From the NCBI RefSeq assembly GCF_000716875.1, contig NZ_JNWQ01000044.1:5287-69286 (forward strand): a stretch of DNA of 64,000 bases, written 5' to 3'. Each line of letters opens with the position of its first letter. Within the stretch, counting starts at the first letter, position 1. The translations under genes were made by a program, and so were the position numbers. Shown piece by piece: positions 56,831 through 64,000 of the stretch. Below the pieces are notes generated by a model. The model had not been told where the DNA came from. It did not search any database and saw only the letters and a list, made by a program, of their open reading frames with translations. Source of the DNA: Streptomyces novaecaesareae. GTDB lineage: Bacteria; Actinomycetota; Actinomycetes; Streptomycetales; Streptomycetaceae.

Positions 56831-58261
56831 ATGACCGAGGACCACCGCATCGAGGAGGCCGGGCCCGCCGCCCCGCCGGAGCCGGAACGCCCGCCGCTGA
56901 CCCGGGCCGAGCACCACCGCGTGGTGGCCGGTGTCTGCGGCGGCCTCGGGCGGCACCTGGACATCGACCCGGTGGTGTTCCGGGTGGTCACCGTGGTGCT
57001 CTGCCTCTCCGGCGGCCTCGGACTGTTCCTGTACGGCCTGGCCTGGCTGATCGTCCCGACCGACGACGAGTCCAAGGGCCGCGGCGGGCGCACCGAGCTC
57101 CAGCGGGTGCTCACCGGCCGGGTGGACGGCCAGTCGATCGGCGCGGTGCTGCTGACCGTGATCGGCACCGGGGTGTTCTTCTCCTCGATGGGCGACGGCG
57201 GCCAGATGTTCCCGCTGCTGCTGCTCGCCGGCCTGGTCTTCCTGGCGGTGCGCTACGACCCGGAGCGCCGCCGCGGCCGCGGCCGGGGTCGCGGGCGCCG
57301 GCACGGCGGCCCGTACGACCGTCACTTCCCCGAGTCCGCGGGCTACGCCTGGCCCCGGCCGGAGCCGGGCGAGGCGGCCGCCGCCGAGCACGCCGCGCCG
57401 AGGGCCACCGGGACGGTCCCCGCCGACAGCCCGGCCCCCGGCGCGAGCGGCTACCTGTGGGATCCTCGCCACCCCGAGCGCAACCCGTACGGCGCGAGCT
57501 CCGCGACCCCCACCCCGCCGTTCGGCACCCCGGTGCCGCCGGCCGGCGGCCCGGCCCAGCCCTGGTGGCAGCGGACCGACCTGCCCGAGGGCGACCCGCT
57601 GCGCAAGGAGCGCGCGAAGCGCCGCCCCGAGCCGGCCGTGGTGCGCCGCCCCCGGGAGCGCTCGGCGCTCGGCTTCTTCGGCTTCCTGCTGGCGATCGGC
57701 GCGGCCGCCGCGGTCTGGGCCGTCCAGGCCGACCACCACAACCCCACCGTGGCGAGCGCGACGGTGCTGGCCACCGCCCTGCTGGTGGTCGGTCTGACCC
57801 TGCTGGTCGGCGCGAAGTTCGGCCGGGCCCGCAGGCTCGCGGCGACCGGCCTGCTGCTCACCCTGGCGCTGGCCTTCGTCGGCCACTCGCCGGACGCCGT
57901 GCAGAACGCCGTCGGGCAGCGCGACTGGACCGTCACCGCGGCCTCCGACCTGCACGACCGCTACAACCTCGGCGCCGGCAACATCAAGCTGGACCTGGCC
58001 GGGCTCGACCCGGCCGGCGCCACCCTCGCCACCAAGGTCGACCTCGGCGCAGGCGAGCTGACCGTCATCGTGCCGGCCGACGTGACGGTGGACGTGACCG
58101 CCCGGGTCGGCCTCGGCGACGTCACCGTCCCCGGCGACCGCGGCAACAGCACCGGGCGCCACACCTATCTGATCGGCCCGGCCGGCGGCCAGGCCTCCAA
58201 GGGCACGCTCAACCTCGAACTCGGAATCGGGATCGGCAACATCAAGGTGGTCCAGCAGTGA
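56831..58261 (+). CDS. PspC-domain protein with LiaF-like C-terminus
   Basis: A 476-residue membrane protein. Residues 20-85 form a PspC domain (EHHRVVAGVCGGLGRHLDID, VFRVVTVVLCLSGGLGLFLY). More helices, an Arg/Gly-rich loop (ERRRGRGRGRGRRHGG) and another helix bundle follow. The C-terminal 110 residues are repetitive beta-strands (YNLGAGNIKLDLAGLD, VDLGAGELTVIVPADV, ARVGLGDVTVPG, LELGIGIGNIKVV), the toast-rack fold of LiaF. It probably acts as the regulatory third component of the adjacent LiaSR-like pair. I start at 56831, which has GGAAGGA 8 nt upstream. Confidence 0.88.
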   Translation: MTEDHRIEEAGPAAPPEPERPPLTRAEHHRVVAGVCGGLGRHLDIDPVVFRVVTVVLCLSGGLGLFLYGLAWLIVPTDDESKGRGGRTELQRVLTGRVDGQSIGAVLLTVIGTGVFFSSMGDGGQMFPLLLLAGLVFLAVRYDPERRRGRGRGRGRRHGGPYDRHFPESAGYAWPRPEPGEAAAAEHAAPRATGTVPADSPAPGASGYLWDPRHPERNPYGASSATPTPPFGTPVPPAGGPAQPWWQRTDLPEGDPLRKERAKRRPEPAVVRRPRERSALGFFGFLLAIGAAAAVWAVQADHHNPTVASATVLATALLVVGLTLLVGAKFGRARRLAATGLLLTLALAFVGHSPDAVQNAVGQRDWTVTAASDLHDRYNLGAGNIKLDLAGLDPAGATLATKVDLGAGELTVIVPADVTVDVTARVGLGDVTVPGDRGNSTGRHTYLIGPAGGQASKGTLNLELGIGIGNIKVVQQ

Positions 58262-58467
58262 GGAAGCACCGGCTCGACCTGTTCTCGCTGATCGCGGGCG
58301 CGCTGTTCACCGTGCTCGCCCTCGTCTACCTCGTCGCGGCGCTCGACGACCGGTCGGTGAACGGACGGATCGTCATCCCGGTCACCTTCATCGTGCTCGG
58401 CGTCGGCGGCCTGGCCGGCGCGGTCGCGGCGGTGGCCCGGCGCGGCCGCCCCGACCGCGAGGACTAG
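58258..58467 (+). CDS. Small two-helix membrane protein coupled to the PspC/LiaF-like gene
   Basis: A 69-residue protein with helices LFSLIAGALFTVLALVYLVA and IVIPVTFIVLGVGGLAGAVA, a basic start (RKHRLD) and a basic tail. The GTG overlaps the preceding stop (GTGA), so it is translationally coupled and likely part of the same envelope-stress module. It is easily missed because it is short. Confidence 0.78.
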   Translation: MRKHRLDLFSLIAGALFTVLALVYLVAALDDRSVNGRIVIPVTFIVLGVGGLAGAVAAVARRGRPDRED

Positions 58468-58499
58468 GGGGTTTCTTGCGAGCCCGCAGGCCCCGGGCC

Positions 58500-59519
58500 T
58501 CAGCTCTGCTGCGGGCCCAGGGTCAGCTTGTCCCCGTCCTTGGTGACGGCGTACTTCGGCAGCGGCTTGACCGCCGGCCCGTTGACCACCGCGCCGGTGG
58601 CGGCGTCGAACCGGGAGCCGTGGCAGGGGCAGTACAGCTGACCGTTCTTCGGGGCGTCCACCGCGCAGCCGGAGTGGGTGCACACCGAGGAGAGGCCGCA
58701 GTACTGGCCCGCCTTGGGCTGCACGATGTAGACGGCGTCCCCGGTGGCCGGGTCCTTGACCTGGGCCGAGCCGCCGACCGGCACGCTCGCGGCGGACACC
58801 GTCGGGGCCTGCGCCGGGGCGGCGGAGACCGGGGCCGCCGACTGCTTGGGCGCGGCCTGCCTGCCGCGGCCGAAGGTACGGGTCAGCGAGCCGGTGAGCA
58901 GCCCCGCGCCGCCGATCGCGACGGCCGCGATCCCGCCGTCCACCAGCGCCCGGCGCTTGACGTGGTCCTCGCCCAGCCCGCGCTCGCGGTCCCGCCCGGC
59001 CCGGCGGGCGAGGTAGCCGTCCACCGACAGGTACGGGGTGCCGGCCAGCACCAGCGGGATCCAGGCCATCAGGTAGGCGAGGTCGTTGCCGAGGTAGTAC
59101 GGCGCGACGCTCCAGCTGACGGTCAGCCAGAGGCTGAGGTTGAGGAGCGCGCCGCCGAGCGCGGCGACCCGGCCCCAGAGGCCGAGCAGGGTGCCGAGGC
59201 CGACCGCCAGTTCGCCGAAGGCGACGGCGAGCGCGAACAGGGTCGGGTGGTCGAGGGCGGGGCCGAGCAGGAAGGAGATCGGGCTGCCGCCGGCCTTGGC
59301 CGCCTGGGTCTGCGAGACGAAGGAGGCCGGGTCGCCCGCCCCGGCCAGGAAGTGCGCGTCCGAGAGCTTGTCGAGCGCGGCGTAGACGAAGGTGACGCCG
59401 AGGAAGAGCCGCAGCGGGAGCAGCGCGTACCTGGACGCGATCGCCCGCCGCTGCGCCGCCCGTTCGGCCCGGCCGGCCGCTCCCCCGCCGGCCGGCACCG
59501 AGTTGCTGGCCTCCGACAT
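58500..59519 (-). CDS. DoxX-domain / Rieske iron-sulfur fusion protein
   Basis: A 339-residue protein joining two modules. Residues 30-165 are a four-helix DoxX-like membrane domain (YALLPLRLFLGVTFVYAALD, FALAVAFGELAVGLGTLLGL). A helix (GGIAAVAIGGAGLLTGSLTR) and an Ala/Pro-rich linker follow. The C-terminal domain is a Rieske 2Fe-2S centre with ligands in SVCTHSGCAV and YCPCHGSRFDAATG, both cysteines and histidines intact, like the arsenite-oxidase-type small Rieske proteins. It may be a membrane redox protein. The partner is unknown and no oxidoreductase gene is adjacent. Confidence 0.87.
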   Translation of the reverse strand: MSEASNSVPAGGGAAGRAERAAQRRAIASRYALLPLRLFLGVTFVYAALDKLSDAHFLAGAGDPASFVSQTQAAKAGGSPISFLLGPALDHPTLFALAVAFGELAVGLGTLLGLWGRVAALGGALLNLSLWLTVSWSVAPYYLGNDLAYLMAWIPLVLAGTPYLSVDGYLARRAGRDRERGLGEDHVKRRALVDGGIAAVAIGGAGLLTGSLTRTFGRGRQAAPKQSAAPVSAAPAQAPTVSAASVPVGGSAQVKDPATGDAVYIVQPKAGQYCGLSSVCTHSGCAVDAPKNGQLYCPCHGSRFDAATGAVVNGPAVKPLPKYAVTKDGDKLTLGPQQS

Positions 59520-59634
59520 CCCGCACACCTTCCCTCTCGTCCTGCCACTCCCTGACAGGTCCGGTCCGCATTCTGCCCGTTCCTGCCCACTTTCGGTGGG
59601 AGGTCCCACCCCGCGGCCGGCACGCCCGCACCGC

Positions 59635-59686
59635 GAACGCCCGCGCCGCCGCTCCCTCCAGTACGGGAACGACGGCGCGGGCGTTC
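59635..59686 (-). terminator. Long-loop hairpin downstream of guaA
   Basis: GAACGCCCGCGCCG (59635-59648) pairs perfectly with CGGCGCGGGCGTTC (59673-59686), with a 24-nt loop, about 15 bp after the guaA stop on the minus strand. Confidence 0.75.
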
Positions 59687-59701
59687 AGGCAGCGGGAGTG
59701 C

Positions 59702-61297
59702 CTACTCCCACTCGATGGTGCCCGGCGGCTTGCTGGTGACGTCGACGACGACGCGGTTCACGTCGCGGACCTCGTTGGTGATCCGGGTGGAGATCTTGGC
59801 CAGCACGTCGTACGGCAGGCGCGACCAGTCGGCGGTCATGGCGTCCTCGGACGAGACCGGACGCAGCACGATCGGGTGACCGTAGGTGCGGCCGTCGCCC
59901 TGCACGCCCACGCTGCGCACGTCGGCGAGCAGCACGACCGGGCACTGCCAGATCTCGCGGTCCAGGCCGGCCGCGGTCAGCTCCTCGCGGGCGATCGCGT
60001 CGGCGTCGCGGAGCAGGTCCAGGCGCTCCTTGGTGACCTCGCCGACGATCCGGATGCCCAGGCCCGGGCCGGGGAACGGCTGGCGCTGGACGATCTCCTC
60101 CGGCAGGCCGAGCTCCTGGCCGACCATCCGGACCTCGTCCTTGAACAGCTTGCGCAGCGGCTCGACCAGCTGGAACTGCAGGTCCTCGGGCAGGCCGCCG
60201 ACGTTGTGGTGGGACTTGATGTTGGCCGTGCCGGTGCCGCCGCCCGACTCCACCACGTCCGGGTACAGGGTGCCCTGGACCAGGAAGTCGACCGACTCGC
60301 CGTGCTCGCCGGCCTCGGCGATGATCTCGGCCTGGGCCTGCTCGAAGACCCGGATGAACTCGCGGCCGATGATCTTGCGCTTCTCCTCGGGGTCGGTGAC
60401 CCCCTTCAGCGCGTTCAGGAAGCGCTCGGCGGCGTCGACGACCTTCAGCTGCACGCCGGTGGCGGCCACGAAGTCCTTCTCGACCTGCTCGGTCTCGCCC
60501 TTGCGCATCAGGCCGTGGTCGACGTACACGCAGGTCAGCCGGTCGCCGATGGCCTTGTTGACCAGGGCGGCCGCGACCGCGGAGTCCACGCCGCCGGACA
60601 GGCCGCAGATGGCGCGCTTGTTGCCGACCTGCTCGCGGATCAGGGCGATCTGCTCCTCGACCACGCTGCCGGTGGTCCAGGTCGGGGCGATGCCGGCGCC
60701 GCGGTAGAGGAAGTGCTCCAGGATCTGCTGGCCGTGGTCGGAGTGCAGCACCTCGGGGTGGTACTGGACGCCGTAGAGGCGGGCCTCGTCGTTCTCGAAG
60801 GCCGCGACCGGGACCACGTCGGTGGAGGCGGTGACGGTGAAGCCCTCCGGCGCGGCGGAGCAGGCGTCGCCGTGCGACATCCACACCGAGTGCTGCGCGG
60901 GGACACCCTCGAACAGGGTGGAGCCGGTGCGCGAGACGACCAGCGGGGTACGGCCGTACTCGCGGGCACCGGTGTTGTCGACGGTGCCGCCGAGGGTCTT
61001 GGCCATCAGCTGGAAGCCGTAGCACATGCCGAAGACCGGGACACCGGCCTCGAAGATCGCACGGTCGAGCTGCGGCGCGCCCTCTTCGTAGACCGACGAC
61101 GGGCCGCCGGAGAGGATGATCGCCTTGGGGTTCTTGGCGAGCATCTCGGCGACCGGCATGCTGCTCGGCACGATCTCGCTGTAGACCCGCGCCTCACGCA
61201 CCCGACGGGCGATGAGCTGGGCGTACTGGGCGCCGAAGTCGACCACCAGGACGGTGTCGTTGTCCGGCGCGGACTGGACGGGAATTGCAGAGGACAC
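59702..61297 (-). CDS. guaA: GMP synthase (glutamine-hydrolysing)
   Basis: Converts XMP to GMP using glutamine and ATP, 531 residues. The class I amidotransferase has [20 protein letters not shown], the nucleophile in [20 protein letters not shown], and the His-Glu pair in [11 protein letters not shown]. The synthetase domain has the PP-loop in [20 protein letters not shown] and the C-terminal dimer domain ends with [10 protein letters not shown], the invariant family tail. The GTG start at 61297 gives the usual length. It joins purN/purH as purine synthesis genes in the window. Confidence 0.96.
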   Translation of the reverse strand: MSSAIPVQSAPDNDTVLVVDFGAQYAQLIARRVREARVYSEIVPSSMPVAEMLAKNPKAIILSGGPSSVYEEGAPQLDRAIFEAGVPVFGMCYGFQLMAKTLGGTVDNTGAREYGRTPLVVSRTGSTLFEGVPAQHSVWMSHGDACSAAPEGFTVTASTDVVPVAAFENDEARLYGVQYHPEVLHSDHGQQILEHFLYRGAGIAPTWTTGSVVEEQIALIREQVGNKRAICGLSGGVDSAVAAALVNKAIGDRLTCVYVDHGLMRKGETEQVEKDFVAATGVQLKVVDAAERFLNALKGVTDPEEKRKIIGREFIRVFEQAQAEIIAEAGEHGESVDFLVQGTLYPDVVESGGGTGTANIKSHHNVGGLPEDLQFQLVEPLRKLFKDEVRMVGQELGLPEEIVQRQPFPGPGLGIRIVGEVTKERLDLLRDADAIAREELTAAGLDREIWQCPVVLLADVRSVGVQGDGRTYGHPIVLRPVSSEDAMTADWSRLPYDVLAKISTRITNEVRDVNRVVVDVTSKPPGTIEWE

Positions 61298-62229
61298 AGA
61301 CGGCCTTCCGGCAGCGGTATCGAGGTGTCGCGCTGAACCGCCTCCCCGGCGGGGGCGGCGGCGGCGGACGGGTGTGGGGTGTCTGGACTCCGATTCTACC
61401 GGGCTGTCCGGTTTCACTCGTCTGCCCGTCCAAAGGACCGTGACCGGGCGGGGCCGCGGTTCGTTGCTTCTGACGACCGTACGGCCGCGCCGCGTCCGCC
61501 AGACGCGCCGACCGACCCCCGCGGGGGCCACCGCCGTACGGCTGCAGGACCACGCGTGGAGCTACACACCAGTCCACCGGCGCACGTGGCGCCGCCGCCC
61601 GGCCCGCCGGGAGCGCGGCTCCGTGGGACCGTGCGCGGGTGCAGCGGCCGGCCAGCAGGGGACAGCGAACCCGGCCGCGACTGGGCCGAGAGGTGGGACG
61701 GCCGGAGCCCGGGGACGCCCGGGGCCGGCCGTCGCACCCCCGGCCCGCGCCGGGGCACACCCGGGCGCACTCCCCCATCCGTCCCGCGCCGCTACGCGCG
61801 TCCCCGTGCGCTGCAACCAGGCGAACCACTACGCACCGTGATCATCTGTGGCATGCCCGGCACCATCCTGGCCGTAAATGGTCTATGCCGAACTGTGCCG
61901 AATCGGTTGCAGAGCAAGCCCCTCGTCCAGCACGATGCTCGTTGTACGCGGTTCTCCCGGCGACCTGACGGCTCACCGAGGGGGCCCGCACGCGATGCTC
62001 CGCAGTCGCCGCGCAGGGAGGCGACAGCGGTTTTCACTTCACGCTCCGTGAGCACGGAACCGGCGCAGACCTACCGCCGTCCGCCGCACCACGGGCCCGC
62101 GCGCCCCGCTCCACCGGCCACCCACGCCGGAGCCGCGAGGGCGCACCGAAGCCAACCGACACGACGGCGCTCCTCCCCCGGCGCCGTCACCCCAGCACCG
62201 GCGCGGCCCTGACGCCGAGTGCTGAACGA
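61298..62229. other. About 0.9 kb without a convincing gene
   Basis: The region upstream of guaA, which must hold the guaA promoter. Overlapping open frames exist on both strands but read as Arg/Pro/Gly-rich with no domains, and the stretch from about 61840 to 62050 is less GC-rich and has more mixed codons (for example GGTCTATGCCGAACTGTGCC). A short basic frame from a GTG at 62048 lacks a ribosome-binding site. It could hold a small RNA or a decayed gene; I see nothing firmer. Confidence 0.5.
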
Positions 62230-62261
62230 CAAAGGGCCCCGTTCCCCCGCGGGGCCCTTTG
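62230..62261 (-). terminator. Terminator downstream of the streptophobe-type gene
   Basis: CAAAGGGCCCCG (62230-62241) pairs with CGGGGCCCTTTG (62250-62261). It lies beyond the stop at 62325 on the minus strand. Confidence 0.82.
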
Positions 62262-62324
62262 CCCTTTTCCGGCTGCCCTTTTCCGGCGCCCGAGCCTGCT
62301 CCCCCGGCCGGTGCTCCGCTCCGC

Positions 62325-64000
62325 TCAGGGGTGCTCGCGCCACACGCTCGGGTCGACCGGGTCCTCGGCCGGCGCCCGCGGCGGGTCGGCCGGGAGCGCC
62401 GTCCCGGCGGCGGGGGCGGGCGGCACCTCGTGCGAGCCGAGCACCTCGCTCACCCCGCTCGTGGGGACGGGCGGCGCGTCCTGCGGCGCGGCGGCCTGCG
62501 GCGGCACGCCGTACGCCGGGGCGCCCTGCGGCGGCGCACCCTGCGGCGGCCCGCCCTGGACCGGAACGCCGTACGCCGGGGCGCTCTGCGGCGGCGTCGG
62601 CCCGTACGGCACCTCCGGCGGCACGGCCGCGTACGGCGCGCCGCCGTACGGATCGCCATACCCGGCCTTGCCCGCGCCCCCGCCGCGGACGGCCGCCAGC
62701 AGCGGCGGCACGAGCAGCGCGCCGACCACCGCCCAGACCGCGTTGGCCGCCAGGACGGTGAGGAAGGTCAGCCCGACCGAGTTCTCCTGGCTCATCTCCA
62801 GGTCGGAGGTCGGGCTCCAGCCCGCCATGGACGAGGTCCGGGTCATCATCGCCCCGGCCGCCGCCATCAGCAGGGTGAGCGCCCCGGCGTGCACCGCCGC
62901 CAGGCGCAGCCGGTCGGCCGGGTCCAGCTGCCGCCGGTACGCCGTCCAGCCGAGCACGCCCGCCGCGAGGACCGCCAGCAGGCCGGCCCAGCGCCAGTCG
63001 GCGCTCACCGTGTCGTGCAGGTCGAAGAAGGAGAGGTCCAGGTCCTCGCCGCGGTCGCGCCAGGACGTCTCGCCGCCGGTCAGGCCGTTGTGGGCCCGGA
63101 AGGTCGCCCCCGAGCCGAAGCCGAGCAGGTTGAGGCCGAGGTTGGGCAGGAAGGCCAGCGACACGCCGGTCTCCGCGCCGCTCTCGCTGTTGGCCGCGAC
63201 GAGGACGAAGCCCACCACCGAGGACAGGCCCACCGTCGCCGCCAGCGCCCGGCCCGCGGCCAGCGCGGCCACCGCCCAGCCGCGCACCGACCGGCTGCGC
63301 CAGGCGGCCCAGCGCAGTGCGTCGGTGCCGTAGACGGCGAAGGCCAGCAGCCCGGACAGCAGTACGGTCCAGCCGACCGTCTCCAGCCAGCCGGAGCCCG
63401 CGGTGACCGAGGGCCGGGACAGGTCCTGGCCGGTGCTGCCGGTGTAGTCGGGGACGTCGTAGCCGCCCCGCGGCCGCCAGGTCGTGCCGCCGACCGCCCA
63501 GAGCACCGTGGTCACCCCCGCGAGGACCACGGCGGTGCGCAGTGCCTCGCCGGCGGCCTGGCCCCGGGTGAGCTGGCCCGCCACCGCCTTGCGCCGGCGC
63601 AGCCCGGCCCGCAGGCCGAGCCAGAGCGCCAGGCACCACAGGGCGGTGACGGTCATCGGCACCGCCCGGATGACGAGGTCCATCCGGTCGGCGTGGCCCC
63701 GGCTCAGCGGGCTCTGGTAGCCGATCTTGAACGGGGCGCCGAGCGCGTTCAGCGCCATCGACAGCATCCCGCCGAAGCGGTCCCCGAAGTCGGGCGACTG
63801 GAACCGGTAGTCGTACTGGTAGCCGCTCGGGAGGGCCGCGATCAGCGCCGCCGCCAGCAGGACGGCGGTCGGCGCGAGCGCCGCCTTGACCGCCGGGCGC
63901 CAGTCCGCCCCGGTGAGCAGGCGCTGGACGGGCGGCTGCTGGTCGTACGGCCTCCCGGCGCCCCAGTGGCCCAGCGCGGGCGGGGCCGGCGGGGTGGGCG
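62325..64000 (-). CDS. Streptophobe-type polytopic membrane protein, 5' part cut by window edge
   Basis: Reading on the minus strand from the right edge gives at least 558 residues. The cytoplasmic N-terminal part (Pro/Gln-rich) continues to KAALAPTAVLLAAALIAALP and a long series of membrane helices such as IRAVPMTVTALWCLALWLGL and NSVGLTFLTVLAANAVWAVV. A Pro/Gly/Tyr-rich tail follows, with repeats of the PAYGVPPQ / PPQGAPPQGAP kind. It resembles the streptophobe family, a hydrophobic Streptomyces-specific group without known function. The true start lies outside the window. Confidence 0.78.
   Translation of the reverse strand, partial: PTPPAPPALGHWGAGRPYDQQPPVQRLLTGADWRPAVKAALAPTAVLLAAALIAALPSGYQYDYRFQSPDFGDRFGGMLSMALNALGAPFKIGYQSPLSRGHADRMDLVIRAVPMTVTALWCLALWLGLRAGLRRRKAVAGQLTRGQAAGEALRTAVVLAGVTTVLWAVGGTTWRPRGGYDVPDYTGSTGQDLSRPSVTAGSGWLETVGWTVLLSGLLAFAVYGTDALRWAAWRSRSVRGWAVAALAAGRALAATVGLSSVVGFVLVAANSESGAETGVSLAFLPNLGLNLLGFGSGATFRAHNGLTGGETSWRDRGEDLDLSFFDLHDTVSADWRWAGLLAVLAAGVLGWTAYRRQLDPADRLRLAAVHAGALTLLMAAAGAMMTRTSSMAGWSPTSDLEMSQENSVGLTFLTVLAANAVWAVVGALLVPPLLAAVRGGGAGKAGYGDPYGGAPYAAVPPEVPYGPTPPQSAPAYGVPVQGGPPQGAPPQGAPAYGVPPQAAAPQDAPPVPTSGVSEVLGSHEVPPAPAAGTALPADPPRAPAEDPVDPSVWREHP

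Noticed and set aside
58482..58516. GCCCGCAG/CTGCGGGC stem at the end of the DoxX-Rieske gene as a terminator
   Set aside because: It extends into the coding end of the gene with an 19-base loop; too weak next to the strong stems elsewhere.
62048..62212. A 54-codon basic frame upstream of the streptophobe-type gene
   Set aside because: Composition is that of random GC-rich sequence (Arg/Pro/Ala/His), with no ribosome-binding site.

Overview
The window is a gene-dense, very GC-rich (clearly above 70 % by eye) piece of a Streptomycetaceae chromosome (Streptomyces or Kitasatospora). The evidence is the codon bias, frequent GTG starts, actinobacterial families such as the DUF3017, DUF6350 and streptophobe-type membrane proteins, and IcmB. 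It looks like conserved core chromosome: housekeeping operons (sdhCDAB, sucCD, mdh, folD-DUF3017, purN-purH, trpS, pcrA, guaA) with conserved accessory modules between them. I see no insertion sequences, prophage, CRISPR arrays, tRNA or rRNA genes.

Layout. 1-4493 (minus): a BmpA/YufOPQ-type nucleoside ABC importer, its last permease cut by the left edge. 4749-7822: an M20 amidohydrolase and a stand-alone methylmalonyl-CoA mutase-family large chain. 7958-12085: an SDR oxidoreductase, a secreted Tap-type peptidase, an OHCU-decarboxylase-like protein that seems to lack the catalytic motif, and a lipoprotein. 12338-15785: sdhCDAB with a strong terminator. 15859-18485: a small membrane protein, a secreted DD-carboxypeptidase and a YihY/BrkB protein. 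18535-25964: a cell-wall glycopolymer cluster of one GT2 glycosyltransferase and two very large TagF-like polymerases. 26065-29012: trpS coupled to a 2H phosphoesterase, then a CNNM/CorC transporter-like protein. 29316-31809: mdh, DUF3017 protein and folD. 32286-37770: membrane proteins around purN-purH. 37873-39870: an unusual LuxR-HTH/sigma-like/TM fusion. 39930-42011: sucD and sucC. 42314-50149: a divergent five-gene MoxR ATPase / vWA / DUF5682 / SWIM zinc finger / DUF5691 module. 50266-54454: icmB, an M23 endopeptidase and pcrA. 54542-58467: a LiaFSR-like envelope-stress module. 58500-61297: a DoxX-Rieske fusion and guaA. 61298-62229: about 0.9 kb without a convincing gene. 62325 to the end: a streptophobe-type membrane protein cut by the right edge.

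How the genes fit together. TCA-cycle functions recur (Sdh, Suc, Mdh), with B12-dependent acyl-CoA mutase parts feeding succinyl-CoA; purine/one-carbon genes (folD, purN, purH, guaA) and nucleoside uptake form a second theme, and the cell envelope (glycopolymers, DD-peptidase, M23, LiaFSR-like) a third. The most system-like locus is the MoxR/vWA/SWIM/DUF5682/DUF5691 divergon, whose shared 190-bp control region carries paired ACTG(A/T)CAGT elements. Function assignments are by motif recognition only; no database search was run.
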